From assembly GCA_026129465.1 (NCBI GenBank), contig JAHCIA010000001.1:133964-197963 (forward strand): 64,000 nucleotides of DNA, in the 5' to 3' direction. The notes under the pieces were generated by a model, which did not search any database, was not told where the DNA came from, and saw only the letters and a program-made list of their open reading frames with translations. The position numbers and the translations under genes are program-made. Origin of the DNA: Flavobacteriales bacterium (lineage in GTDB: Bacteria; Bacteroidota; Bacteroidia; Flavobacteriales_F; PHOS-HE28). Positions 27,176 through 35,898 of the stretch are shown here, in pieces (the first letter of the stretch is position 1; each line of letters begins with the position of its first letter).

Positions 27176-28678
27176 TCAGCGTACGCCATGCATCATGCGG
27201 TTCAAGGGTCCGGAGATCAGCAGCAGGAAGATGCCGATGCCCACGGTGACCATGCCCATGGTGCCGTACACCTCGGTGTAGGTGGCCAGGGTCTCGGCGG
27301 TGTCCAACGCTGCGGGATCGCTGCCCTCTTCCGCCCCGGTGAGCTTGGCCAGCAGCGCGGCGGCGTAATTGCTGAAGGCGAAGCTGAGGAACCAGGCGCC
27401 CATGGCCGTGCCGGTCATGTCCTTGGGCACCAGCTTGGTCACCATGCTCAGGCCGATCGGCGAGATGAAGAGTTCCCCCACGGTGTGCAGGAAGTACAGC
27501 AGGATCAGGGTCCAGAGTGGCACCAGATAGAGCTCGTTCACCGGGGCGATCTTCACCACCAGATAGCCCAGCCCCAGCAGAATGATGCCGATGCCGAACT
27601 TCATGGGGATGTTCGGGTTCTTGCCGATCCGGTTCAGGTAGACCCAGAGCATGCTGAAGACCGAGCCCATGACGATGATGAAGAAGGGGTTGAAGAACTG
27701 CGTGGTGGCGGCGCCCATCTCCCAGCCGAAGACATCGCGGTCCACGTTGCGGTCGGCGAAGAGGGTGAGCGAGGTGCCGGCCTGTTCGAAGCAGGCCCAG
27801 AACACCACGTTGAAGACCATGAGGATGATGAAGACGAGCATGCGTTGCAACAGCACCTTGCCTTCCTTGACCCCGCGGGACAACAGACTCCACAGCACGT
27901 AGGCCAGCGCCACATAGAGCAGATAGCCCACCACGCTGGCGTTCATGATCAGGAAATAGAGGATGGGGATGATCACCAGCGAGGCGATGATCGTGGTCCA
28001 CTTCAGGGTGATGGGGCCCAGATAGGGGGCGTTGAGCTTCACGGGGTCGGGTGCCTCGGCCACCTGGCGGAAGGTGTTCTGCCCGCCCACGAAGAAGCCG
28101 ATACCGGCCAGCATGCCCAGACCCGCGAGGGCGAATCCGTACTCGAAGCCGAACTTCTCGCCCACCTCGGCACAGACCGTGGTGGCGAGCAGGGCGCCGA
28201 TGTTGATGCCGATGTAGAAGATCGTGAAGCCCGAGTCGCGGCGGGGGTCACCATCCTTGTACAATTTGCCGACGATGCTGCTGATGTTGGCCTTGAAGTA
28301 GCCGTTGCCCACGATGATCGTGCCCATGCCGATGTACAGCCAGTGGTCCGTGCCGCCCAGGATCATGAACTCGCCGATGGCCATGAGAATACCGCCGAGG
28401 ATCACCGCGATACGGTAGCCCAGGATCTTGTCGGCGATCATGCCACCCAGCACCGGCGCGGCATAGACCAGGGCGGTGTAGGCCCCGTAGATGGCGAAGG
28501 CCTCATTGTCGCCCTTCATCAGCGAACGGATGAGGTAGAGGGTGAGCAGCACCCGCATGCCGTAGTAGCAGAAACGCTCCCACATCTCGGCCATGAACAG
28601 GACGTAGAGGCCGCGCGGGTGGCCGCCACTGGGCGGTTGCTCCACAGGGATGGTCATCGTGTCGATGCTGGAACTCAT
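27176..28678 (-). CDS. POT/PTR family proton-coupled peptide transporter
   Basis: 500 residues from ATG 28678, a major facilitator with about 12-14 membrane helices. The POT signature at the first helix reads EMWERFCYYGMR (ExxERFxYY), and the second signature (FTIFYIGINIGALLA) follows the fourth helix. It imports di- and tripeptides with protons, fitting a protein-feeding lifestyle along with the S46 dipeptidyl peptidase at 59774. A -7-like box (TATATTCG, minus, 28728-28721) lies 42 bp upstream. Confidence 0.93.
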   Translation of the reverse strand: MSSSIDTMTIPVEQPPSGGHPRGLYVLFMAEMWERFCYYGMRVLLTLYLIRSLMKGDNEAFAIYGAYTALVYAAPVLGGMIADKILGYRIAVILGGILMAIGEFMILGGTDHWLYIGMGTIIVGNGYFKANISSIVGKLYKDGDPRRDSGFTIFYIGINIGALLATTVCAEVGEKFGFEYGFALAGLGMLAGIGFFVGGQNTFRQVAEAPDPVKLNAPYLGPITLKWTTIIASLVIIPILYFLIMNASVVGYLLYVALAYVLWSLLSRGVKEGKVLLQRMLVFIILMVFNVVFWACFEQAGTSLTLFADRNVDRDVFGWEMGAATTQFFNPFFIIVMGSVFSMLWVYLNRIGKNPNIPMKFGIGIILLGLGYLVVKIAPVNELYLVPLWTLILLYFLHTVGELFISPIGLSMVTKLVPKDMTGTAMGAWFLSFAFSNYAAALLAKLTGAEEGSDPAALDTAETLATYTEVYGTMGMVTVGIGIFLLLISGPLNRMMHGVR

Positions 28679-28775
28679 GAAAGGGGGGTGTTTGGTGGCC
28701 CGCCGGCGGGGCGGGGTGGCCGAATATAGCGGGATCCCCAAAGCGGGGGTCGGATGTGGGAGCGCCCCCCGACTT

Positions 28776-30194
28776 TCAACCCTTGCGCACCGGCTCCTCC
28801 ATGGGCAGGTAGCCCAGGAGCTGCAGCATGCGCTCGGCGCTCTGCTGTTCAGCGAAGACGCGGTCAACGAGCTTGCCATCTGGCAGGCGGTCGATGAGCA
28901 CGTGCTTGGGCTTGGGGATGAGGCAATGCTGGATGCCGCCGAAACCGCCCAGGGTGTCCTGGTAGGCGCCGGTGTTGAAGTAGCCGATGTACTGCTTGCG
29001 GTCCTCCTGGTGGCGCGGCAGGTAGATGGCGTTGATGTGCTGCTCGCTGTTGTAGTAGTCGTCGCTGTCGCAGGTCATGCCGCCCAGGAAGACGCGCTCG
29101 TACTCGTCGTACCAGTTGTTCACCGGCAGCATGATGAAGCGCTTGCTGATGGCCCAGGTGTCCGGCAGGGTGGTCATGAAGCTGCCGTCGATCATGTTCC
29201 AGCGTTCCTTCTCGTTCTGCTTCTTCTGGTAGAGGATGCTGAAGAAGGTGGCGCCGCTGTCGCTCACGGTGAAGCTGCCGAACTCCGAATAGATGTTGGG
29301 CTCATGCACCTTGTTCTCCTCGCAGATGTCCTTGATGCGGCCCACGATCTCGCCGATCATGTAGTCCAGGTCGAAGCTGAAGTTGAGGCTGTTCTTGATC
29401 GGCAGGCCGCCCCCGATGTCCAGGGTGTCCAGGGTGCGGCACAGCTTCCATAGGTCGCAGTAGACATTCACGCACTTGGTCAGCTCATTCCAGTAGTAGG
29501 CCGTGTCGGTGATGCCGGTGTTGATGAAGAAGTGCATCATCTTCAGGCGGAACTTCTTCTGCTTGGAGATGTTCCGCATGTAGAAGGGGATGATGTCCTT
29601 GTAGCCGATCCCCAGGCGGCTGGTGTAGAACTCGAACTTCGGCGCCTCCTCGGCCGCGATGCGGATGCCGATGTCGCACTGCCCCTCGATCACCTCGTCC
29701 AGCGCGTAGATCTCGGCCATGTTGTCGATGATGGGCACCACGTGGAACCCGCGGTTGGCCAGCCGTCCGATGCCCCGGATGTAGCGCTCGTCCTTGAAGC
29801 CGTTGCACAGAATGGTGTTGTCCTTGGTGATGCGGCCGCGTTCGATGAGCAGTTCGATCATCTCCAGGTCGTAGGCGCTGCTGGTCTCCAGGTCCACGCC
29901 CTTGTCCAGCACCTTGTCGATCACATAGCTGAAATGGTTGCTCTTGGTGCAGTAGAAATATTCGTACTCGCCTTGGTAGTCGTGCGTCTTGATGGCCTTG
30001 GCGAAGCTCTCGCGGGCCAGGTCGATCTTCTCGCCGATCTTGGGCAACCAGGTGATCCGCAGCGGAGTGCCATGCTTCTCCAGGATCTCCACCAGCGGCA
30101 GGTCGTTCCACACCAGTTTGTCGCCGTCCAGTTTGAACTCGTCCTTCGGGAAATCGAAGGTCTGCTCGATCAGGTCGATGTAGCGGGTCTTCAT
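28776..30194 (-). CDS. speA: Arginine decarboxylase (fold type III, PLP-dependent)
   Basis: 472 residues from ATG 30194, the size of the short Bacteroidota arginine decarboxylases rather than the ~650-residue E. coli SpeA. The PLP Lys lies in YCTKSNHF, the phosphate-binding glycines in LDIGGGLPI, and the C-terminal catalytic loop in GGMTCDSDDY (Cys and Asp that close the dimer-interface site). It decarboxylates arginine to agmatine as the first step of polyamine synthesis. Substrate is assigned from family resemblance; a related ornithine or diaminopimelate activity is less likely. A 250-nt leader with a perfect -7 box lies upstream. Confidence 0.85.
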   Translation of the reverse strand: MKTRYIDLIEQTFDFPKDEFKLDGDKLVWNDLPLVEILEKHGTPLRITWLPKIGEKIDLARESFAKAIKTHDYQGEYEYFYCTKSNHFSYVIDKVLDKGVDLETSSAYDLEMIELLIERGRITKDNTILCNGFKDERYIRGIGRLANRGFHVVPIIDNMAEIYALDEVIEGQCDIGIRIAAEEAPKFEFYTSRLGIGYKDIIPFYMRNISKQKKFRLKMMHFFINTGITDTAYYWNELTKCVNVYCDLWKLCRTLDTLDIGGGLPIKNSLNFSFDLDYMIGEIVGRIKDICEENKVHEPNIYSEFGSFTVSDSGATFFSILYQKKQNEKERWNMIDGSFMTTLPDTWAISKRFIMLPVNNWYDEYERVFLGGMTCDSDDYYNSEQHINAIYLPRHQEDRKQYIGYFNTGAYQDTLGGFGGIQHCLIPKPKHVLIDRLPDGKLVDRVFAEQQSAERMLQLLGYLPMEEPVRKG

Positions 30195-30529
30195 CGATCG
30201 GTGCGGGATGGGCTGTAAGGCATGTGCGGGACTTGGCCGGGGCACGGCGAACCGGCCTCGGATCGGGAGCGGTTTCCGTGCAGTGGCCGGTTCGGGATGC
30301 GGTGGGCGGGGAGCATCACGGGTGCACGGGGAGCGATGTCAGCGGAAGGGGATGGGAAGCACGGCCAGCGCGACGACATCCTTTGGAAGGCCGGTACGGG
30401 AACGCGCGTTGCGGCGGGGCCGGGTCATGGTCGTGGCGTGCGGTGCAAAAGTATGTCAGGCATCCAGCCTGTCAGGCCGCAGGTTGAATGTTGGCCCCCG
30501 TGCGATGCCATCACTTGTTGAATGCCCCT
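30195..30529. other. Intergenic region upstream of speA
   Basis: This 335-bp GC-rich stretch lies between the corA stop and the speA start and has no convincing gene on either strand. It holds a likely speA promoter box near 30450 and, if that box is used, a leader of about 245 nt before the start codon. No known riboswitch was recognised. Confidence 0.6.
30446..30453 (-). promoter_or_regulatory. Probable promoter -7 box for speA
   Basis: The minus strand reads TACTTTTG, a perfect TAnnTTTG match, about 250 nt upstream of the speA start. No -33 TTTG or TTG is at the expected spacing. Confidence 0.45.
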
Positions 30530-31591
30530 TCAGAGCCACTTCCGCCAGCGGAACCAGCCCAGCATGCCCAAGGCCAGCAGCGCCATGAAGGCCATCACGC
30601 CGAAGTAGCCGTAGCGCCACCCCAATTCGGGCATGTGGTGGAAGTTCATGCCGTAGATGCCCACGATGAAGGTGAGTGGGATGAAGATGGTGGAGATGAT
30701 GGTGAGCAGCTTTATCACCTCGCCGGAGCGCAGCGCCACGCCCGCGTGGTAGGTGTTCTCCAGGCTGTGCAGCATCTCGCGGAAGCTGCCGATGGTCTCG
30801 GCGATGTAAACGGTGTGGTCCTGCAGGTCGCTCAGGTACCGGCGGGTCGGTTTTTCGATGCAGTGCGACTGGCTGCTGTGCAGACGGCCGGCGAGTTCGC
30901 GCATCGGGGTCACGTGCCTGGCGAGTTCGATGAGCCTGCCGCGCAACCGCTGGATGGCCCGCAGGTCCTCCTTGCCGGGCCGCGTCACCACTTTGCTTTC
31001 CAAGTCCTCGATCCGCTGGCCCGTCTCCTCCAGCACCACGAAGTAGTGGTCCACGATCACATCCAGCAAGGCATAAAGGAGGTAGTCGGTACCGGCCTTG
31101 CGGACCCTGCCAAGGCCCTGGCGCAAGCGCTCGCGCACGGCGTCCATCACATCGCCCGGCCGTTCCTGGTAACTCACCAGCAGCCCCTTGGTGAGCACGA
31201 AGCTGATCTGCTCCACCAGCAGGAGGCCGCTGCCCTCCTCCAGCCGAAGCATCTTGGCGATCACCAGCAAGCCGTGCTCGAATTCCTCCAGCTTCGGCCG
31301 GTGGTCCGTATTGAGGATGTCCTCCACCAGCAGGGGGTGCAGGCCACAGTGGTCCGTGGCGGCGCTCATCACGGCGTCATCATGCAGCCCGTCGATGTTC
31401 AGCCAGCGGTTCAGGCCACTGTCCTGGTCCTCCGCCAGTGCATCCAGGGCCTCCGCATCGATCTCCTGCACCTGGGTGGTATCGTAGCGGAACAGTTGCG
31501 AGCGCGGCTTCTCCTGCACGCCGGTGCCCACGTGCACTAGGGAGCCGGGCGGGAGGCCCAGCTTGCCCGATCGTTTACGCACCTTCTTCAT
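30530..31591 (-). CDS. corA: CorA family magnesium/cobalt transporter
   Basis: 353 residues. A long cytoplasmic alpha/beta and helical domain is followed by two C-terminal membrane helices. The defining pore motif is present as YGMNF after the first helix, followed by a short loop (HHMPELGW) and a basic tail. It forms pentameric Mg2+ channels in the inner membrane. The start overlaps the end of the MscS gene by 17 bp, so the two are cotranscribed, linking ion uptake and osmotic relief. Confidence 0.94.
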   Translation of the reverse strand: MKKVRKRSGKLGLPPGSLVHVGTGVQEKPRSQLFRYDTTQVQEIDAEALDALAEDQDSGLNRWLNIDGLHDDAVMSAATDHCGLHPLLVEDILNTDHRPKLEEFEHGLLVIAKMLRLEEGSGLLLVEQISFVLTKGLLVSYQERPGDVMDAVRERLRQGLGRVRKAGTDYLLYALLDVIVDHYFVVLEETGQRIEDLESKVVTRPGKEDLRAIQRLRGRLIELARHVTPMRELAGRLHSSQSHCIEKPTRRYLSDLQDHTVYIAETIGSFREMLHSLENTYHAGVALRSGEVIKLLTIISTIFIPLTFIVGIYGMNFHHMPELGWRYGYFGVMAFMALLALGMLGWFRWRKWL

Positions 31592-32516
31592 GCGACGGAC
31601 CGGGGCGTTGCTTGAACAATACCTGGAGATCCTCCTTCGAAGGCCCTTCGCCCTTGAAAGAGATGGTGCGCTGCGGATAGGGGATGACGATGCCCTCGCG
31701 ATCGAAGCGCAGCTTGATGGAACGGTTCAGCTCGAAGTTCATCACGCGCGCCTGCACCGGGTCCGCGGCCCACACATAGGCGCGCAGCACCAGGCTGCTC
31801 TCGGCGATCTGCACCAGCCGCACGCTCACCTTCGGGATGCCTTGTTCCAACTCCTCGGCCGTGCGCCGGTCCATGCAATGCGGGTGGTTCTCGGCCTCCT
31901 CCTGCATGATGCCCATCGCCTTGTCCAGGTCGCTCTCGTAACTGATGCCGATCTCCACCCACTGGCAGGTGGCGGGATCCTCGATGGTGCTGTTGATGAT
32001 GGTGGCGTCGCTGATCACCGCGTTGGGGATGATGACACGGCGATTCTCCCAGTTGCGGATCACGGTATGCCGCAGGGTGATGTCCTCCACCACGCCCCGG
32101 TGCTCCCGGCTGATCTCCACCATGTCGCCCACGCGGAAGGGCTTGCTGCTGACGATGAACACGCCACTGATGATGTTGCTGAAGGCACGCTGGGTGGCCA
32201 GACCGAGTATGGCGACGAGGATACCCGCGCCGGCCAGCAGGGTCACGGCGAAGTGCTTCAGCGAGGGGATCACGTAGATCACCCAGCCCAGGGCCACCAG
32301 CACCACGATGCTGCGCAGGGCGTTCTTCATGAAGCGATAGCGCGTGGTGTCCTCGTGGCTCTTGTCGCTTCGCTGGTAGGCGCGGCGGATCAGCGAATAG
32401 AGGATGCGCTCCAGCACGAAGGCGCCCAGCAGGATGATCAGCACCTTCAGCAACAGCAGGGCGTTGAAGCCAAGCTTGTCGAGCAAGGGTTCCAGGTCGG
32501 GGAGCTTCATCGCCAT
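31575..32516 (-). CDS. MscS family mechanosensitive ion channel
   Basis: 313 residues with about three membrane helices in the first 120 residues, the pore-lining helix being LLAGAGILVAILGLATQRAFSNI, then the MscS beta domain (FRVGDMVEI, GVVEDITLRHTVIRNWENRRVIIPNAVIS) and the alpha/beta C-terminal domain. It opens under membrane tension to release solutes during hypo-osmotic shock. It overlaps corA downstream and follows the SET gene by 13 bp. Confidence 0.93.
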   Translation of the reverse strand: MAMKLPDLEPLLDKLGFNALLLLKVLIILLGAFVLERILYSLIRRAYQRSDKSHEDTTRYRFMKNALRSIVVLVALGWVIYVIPSLKHFAVTLLAGAGILVAILGLATQRAFSNIISGVFIVSSKPFRVGDMVEISREHRGVVEDITLRHTVIRNWENRRVIIPNAVISDATIINSTIEDPATCQWVEIGISYESDLDKAMGIMQEEAENHPHCMDRRTAEELEQGIPKVSVRLVQIAESSLVLRAYVWAADPVQARVMNFELNRSIKLRFDREGIVIPYPQRTISFKGEGPSKEDLQVLFKQRPGPSHEEGA

Positions 32517-32529
32517 GGTGCCATCGTCC

Positions 32530-33126
32530 TCATGCGGTGCGGCGCAAGTGCTGCAAACCTAGCACAGTGGGATAGCCTTCACCGGTGACAAGGAAGTGGT
32601 CGAGCGCTTCGCGGGTGGCCTGGTCCATCAGGGGCGCGAGCGGCTGCTCCACCGAGGGGATCAAGGGCAGCGTCTCACGTATCCGCGCATCGATCCATTC
32701 CCCCACCATGGGCAGCATGCCCGGGCCCATGTGACGCAGGCATCCGGGCTTGTCGCAGAGCAGGTCCAGTTCGAATTCCAGGTTGAGCACCGCATAGTGG
32801 TCGGTGATCTCAGCGCCTTCAGCGATGTCCTCTATGGCGATCTCGAAGCCGAAACCTGTGCTCAGGGTGTTGGGCCTGCAACAATGGTTCATGTACCGGC
32901 CATGGTCCCAACACATCACACGGCTGCCATCCGGTTCGATGTAGGCGTGGCTCGTGAATGTCTCCGCGTACAACGGATCGTTCAGCAGGGGATGGTCTTG
33001 TGGTACCACGATGTCCAGCGGATCGCGCACATAGACGATGGTGCCTTTGGGGATGGCTCTGGTCGCGATCACTCCGGATCCTCGGCCTTGACCTATCCAT
33101 GCCTGTGCGGTGCAGGGGTGCATCAT
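32530..33126 (-). CDS. SET domain-containing protein
   Basis: 198 residues from ATG 33126 (next ATG one codon later). SET elements are in order: GSGVIATRAIPKGTIVYV at the start, YMNHCCRPNT (the pseudoknot RFxNHSCxPN motif) in the middle, and GAEITDHY (GxELxxDY) before a Cys-containing post-SET-like tail (LLCDKPGCLRH). SET proteins are lysine methyltransferases; bacterial members modify ribosomal or other proteins, and targets are usually unknown. It is the first gene of the likely SET-mscS-corA unit. Confidence 0.85.
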   Translation of the reverse strand: MMHPCTAQAWIGQGRGSGVIATRAIPKGTIVYVRDPLDIVVPQDHPLLNDPLYAETFTSHAYIEPDGSRVMCWDHGRYMNHCCRPNTLSTGFGFEIAIEDIAEGAEITDHYAVLNLEFELDLLCDKPGCLRHMGPGMLPMVGEWIDARIRETLPLIPSVEQPLAPLMDQATREALDHFLVTGEGYPTVLGLQHLRRTA

Positions 33127-33372
33127 ATCCGATGCGGGTATTGGGTTGGGCGCGAATGAGGGTCGGTCGCACACGCATCAAGGCGCGAGGGGAAGCGGTG
33201 CTTGGTGATGGTCGATCGGCCACCTGGACATCTTTGCTGATGCCACCCCGGCTGGGCGGAGAAATGCGGATCCATCCAAGGCGTGGGGCCGTGATCGAGT
33301 GCAAAGTTCGGCGAAGGAACGATCCTCGCAACAGCGCCAAGAGGAACAAGTGACGACCGGCGAGCCAGGCTT

Positions 33373-34080
33373 TCACAAGCCCCTCAGGTCGCAACGCAAG
33401 ACGCTACCATCGGCCACCACTTTGGCATCCTGGCCTGCGCGGAATACTTTCATGTCACCCCCTGCCAGGGTCATGGTATTGCCCTCGACCTTCAGGAGCG
33501 ACCCCTCCCGCAGGCCCACCACCGGCATCGCGGGGTTCAGGGCCAGGAACTCACCGATCCGCTGTTCGCGGCTTTCTCCGCCATGGCCCGGTATGGTGTC
33601 CTCCGTGAAGTGTGGATTGATCTGGAAGGGTACCAGGTTCATGGCGCGCATGGTGGGCACCTCCACGATGGGCATGTCGTTGGTGGTCATGATGGAAGGG
33701 CAGGCCACGTTGGCACCCGCGCTCCAGCCCAGGTACGGCAGGCCCTTGCGCACACGTTCGCCGATGGCGCGCACCAGCCCCGTGCGGTAGAGCTGGCGCA
33801 GCAACAGGAAGGAATTGCCACCGCCCACCGCCACGGCGTCCACGGTCTCCAAGGCCTTCGCTGGGTCGGCCTCGCAGTGCAGGGGCACGATCGCCACACC
33901 CATATCGGCGAATACCGGCGCGACCTTCTCCGCATAGGCGTCCTGCTGTTCCTCCGCTGCGGCGAAGGGCACGAAGGCCACGCGCTGGCGGCCTTGCAGG
34001 AAGGTGGCGACATGGGCCCGTGGCCAAGTGAAGAATGGCTCACCTGGCAGGGTGGAGTTGGACAGCAGCAACAGTTCCAT
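33373..34080 (-). CDS. pepE: Peptidase E (alpha-aspartyl dipeptidase, S51)
   Basis: 235 residues. The nucleophile motif GWSAGAN places the serine at 120, with Asp135 (TTNDMP) and His157 (INPHFTE), matching the positions of the Salmonella PepE catalytic triad. It cleaves N-terminal aspartyl dipeptides in the cytoplasm, consistent with the peptide import and Asp/Glu-releasing peptidase elsewhere in the window. It is the last ordinary chromosomal gene before the repeat-rich accessory region. Confidence 0.94.
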   Translation of the reverse strand: MELLLLSNSTLPGEPFFTWPRAHVATFLQGRQRVAFVPFAAAEEQQDAYAEKVAPVFADMGVAIVPLHCEADPAKALETVDAVAVGGGNSFLLLRQLYRTGLVRAIGERVRKGLPYLGWSAGANVACPSIMTTNDMPIVEVPTMRAMNLVPFQINPHFTEDTIPGHGGESREQRIGEFLALNPAMPVVGLREGSLLKVEGNTMTLAGGDMKVFRAGQDAKVVADGSVLRCDLRGL

Positions 34081-34227
34081 GGGGCAAGCTTACGAAGGGT
34101 GCCGTGGAAGGCTGGTGCCTTGGCCTGTACCTTCCCCAAGGAGTGGCCGAACTTAGGGGAAGCTTACACCCGCTCTGGCCAAGCGTGACGCCAAGCGCCA
34201 CCGCCTGGCCGTGGCCGGGTTCCCCCC

Positions 34228-34254
34228 GCTCCCGCGGATCTGCGATCCGTGGTC
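34228..34254. repeat. REP-like hairpin downstream of RAYT gene
   Basis: One copy of the local hairpin repeat in inverted orientation: the palindrome cggatc-tgc-gatccg at 34235-34249 with its flanking gctcccg. It lies 4 bp beyond the RAYT stop and marks the left edge of the repeat-rich region. Confidence 0.75.
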
Positions 34255-34258
34255 CTTC

Positions 34259-34843
34259 TCATTGGATCTCTTGATCATTGAGTACGACTTGGTGATCTGT
34301 GATCACATCCCCCCAGATCGTCTCCAGCTTCAGCATGCCCGGCAAACCCGCCTCATCCCGAGCGCTCGAGTAGAGGTAATGGTGCGGCTCCTCAACCACC
34401 CCCTCTTCCACCGGGTTGCGATGAATGTACCGCAGCTTCTGCTGGATGATGTCCACGCGGCGCAGCCACACGGGATGCAGGTCGTGCTGCCAGAGCTGGA
34501 TGCCGCCATCGGGCTTGCGCAAGTGCGCCAGCAGCCACTCCCTACGGCTCTCCTGCGGGTTATCCTCGATGGCCTTGACCACCGCCTTGGCCGTGAACTT
34601 CTTGTGGTCGCGCAAGATGTCCTGCAATTTGTGGCCGGGACGGGCACGGGCGATCAGATGCACGTGGTTGCTCATGATGCACCACGCGAAGAGCGCCAGG
34701 CCCTTCTCGCGCTGGCAATGCCGCAAGCTCTCCACCACGATGTCCTTATACGCTGGCCGCGTGAACACATCCACCCAGCCCACGGTGGCATAGGTGAGGT
34801 AGTGCAGGTCCTCCTGGTCGTGGATCTTGTGGTTGCGGGACAC
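34259..34843 (-). CDS. REP-associated tyrosine transposase (RAYT), Y1/IS200-like
   Basis: 194 residues from GTG 34843. The start is chosen because the derived N-terminus MSRNHKIHD is also kept in a second truncated copy at 39645-39671 and is typical of the family; an upstream in-frame ATG at 34870 is less likely. The HUH motif is SNHVHLI; the catalytic Tyr is probably in KLRYIHRNPVEEG. Y1 enzymes cut single-stranded DNA at hairpins; RAYTs are domesticated and process nearby REP hairpins instead of moving themselves. Hairpin repeats flank it on both sides and spread through 34.2-40.2 kb, as expected. A -7-like TATCTTCG box lies just upstream. Confidence 0.9.
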   Translation of the reverse strand: MSRNHKIHDQEDLHYLTYATVGWVDVFTRPAYKDIVVESLRHCQREKGLALFAWCIMSNHVHLIARARPGHKLQDILRDHKKFTAKAVVKAIEDNPQESRREWLLAHLRKPDGGIQLWQHDLHPVWLRRVDIIQQKLRYIHRNPVEEGVVEEPHHYLYSSARDEAGLPGMLKLETIWGDVITDHQVVLNDQEIQ

Positions 34844-34908
34844 TGAACGAAGATATCGGTGGCCGATCACAGATCGGCATCAGCATGCGGCCCATGCCTG
34901 AGCCATAG

Positions 34909-35113
34909 GGACCACGGATCAAAGATCCGAGGGAGCCATCAGGGAACATTCGCGCGAGCGGGCGATCAGGGAACATTCGCGGGAGGGGGGGGAGAAGACC
35001 ACGGATCGCAGATCCGCGGGAGCGAACAGGGGACATTCGCGGGAGCTGTTTGAGCTACTGTGGCCACGGATCCAAGATCCGCGGCAGCGTTACAGATCCG
35101 CGCTAGCGGGGGC
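34909..35113. repeat. REP-like hairpin cluster between RAYT and XRE fragment 1
   Basis: It contains three hairpins, at 34915-34929 (loop aaa), 35002-35016 (loop gca) and 35067-35081 (loop caa), each of the form cgg-atc/gat-ccg followed by a gggagc or ggcagc tail, with interspersed acattcgcgggagc and gctagcggggg units. Positions 35024-35110 are repeated without change at 37360-37446. Confidence 0.8.
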
Positions 35114-35117
35114 GGCC

Positions 35118-35360
35118 GTGGACATGGACAAGCGCATGATAGCCCGCTACGAGGCCGACCAAGCCGCGCCGTCCATCCATGCGGCCGCAAGGCTCGCACG
35201 GGCCGCCAGTGTGTCCCTCGACGTGCTGGGCGGACTTGACGCCAGCGACCACGATCCCGAGCTAGGCCGTTTGCTCGCTCAGCTGGCGGCACTGCCGGAA
35301 GCCGACCGCACAGCCGCAAGGCGTGTGCTGGCCGGACTGCTCAAGCTCAACGAAGGGTAG
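35118..35360 (+). pseudogene. XRE-family regulator, N-terminally truncated (fragment 1)
   Basis: The 80-residue frame starts within the second half of a Cro/C1-type HTH: KRMIARYEADQAAPSIHAA is the recognition helix and following turn, then LARAASVSLDVLGG and a C-terminal helical tail. The first HTH helices are absent; the coding match begins directly after a repeat unit (gctagcggggg, 35102-35112). It is best read as a broken gene left after repeat-mediated rearrangement. It might still be translated from ATG 35118, but it could not form a full HTH. Confidence 0.65.
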
Positions 35361-35368
35361 GAAGGCCA

Positions 35369-35416
35369 CGGATCACAGCCGCAGCAGCGATCAGGGAAGA
35401 TTAGCGGGAGCGGGGG
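35369..35416. repeat. Degenerate REP-like element at the end of cassette A
   Basis: A decayed hairpin (cggatc-aca-gccg, from 35369) is followed by agattagcgggagcgggggg (35398-35417). The repeat runs into the partner gene of RHS cassette A and supplies its last codons and stop. Confidence 0.55.
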
Positions 35417-35898
35417 GTGTAGTGGGCCGGGAACCGCTTCTTCCGAAGGATAAATCGCCGCTCCTTTGTCGAAGGTGTATACTTCACTACGTCCATTCTG
35501 AAGGCCATCTCGTCAAGACACTTGAAGCCTTCCAGCTTAAACATCTGCTTGGTGCTGGTGTTGATCGCGACCAAGAACTCAGTGTTCACCTCATGATTCA
35601 GCCTAATGCGCACACTGGTTGTATCCGGAACTTGACGCCCCGTCATCATCTCATTGGTCATTGCACAGAATACATAATTCACCGGATATCCCTTGGCTTG
35701 AACGAAGTGATATCCGTATCGCCATGTGCCGTCAATGAAGCCTTGTACTTCTTCTTGGGGACGCATTGACATTTCATAAGCGTCCGTAAGCAAGAGCATG
35801 CGTGCATTGAAGAAGATAAAGGCTGTGTCCAATCCTTGGGCCTGCACATAACCACAGCACATGTTCAGGGAAGCCAGCAATACCAGCGGCGCTCTCAT
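35401..35898 (-). CDS. Exported protein downstream of RHS tip A (possible immunity/partner)
   Basis: 165 residues with a signal peptide (MRAPLVLLASLNMCCGYVQAQ). The mature part has no recognised family and contains WRYGYHFVQAKGYPVNYVF. The ATG overlaps the stop of the RHS gene (ATGA), so the two are translationally coupled, the arrangement of toxin/immunity pairs. Since it is exported and the RHS tip looks like a metalloprotease, periplasmic protection is possible but unproven. The final residues (TPRSR) and stop are encoded by the neighbouring repeat, so the natural C-terminus may have been altered. Base composition is less GC-rich than in the flanking core genes. Confidence 0.65.
   Translation of the reverse strand: MRAPLVLLASLNMCCGYVQAQGLDTAFIFFNARMLLLTDAYEMSMRPQEEVQGFIDGTWRYGYHFVQAKGYPVNYVFCAMTNEMMTGRQVPDTTSVRIRLNHEVNTEFLVAINTSTKQMFKLEGFKCLDEMAFRMDVVKYTPSTKERRFILRKKRFPAHYTPRSR

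Noticed and set aside
25376-28729. Long plus-strand frames opposite citrate synthase (25376-26455) and the thioredoxin/POT genes (26975-28729)
   Set aside because: Both lie opposite confidently identified genes and have no recognisable domain or start context.
34259-34870. RAYT gene as an active IS200-type insertion sequence
   Set aside because: No IS ends or TnpB were seen, and the protein belongs by its N-terminus and context to the domesticated REP-associated class.
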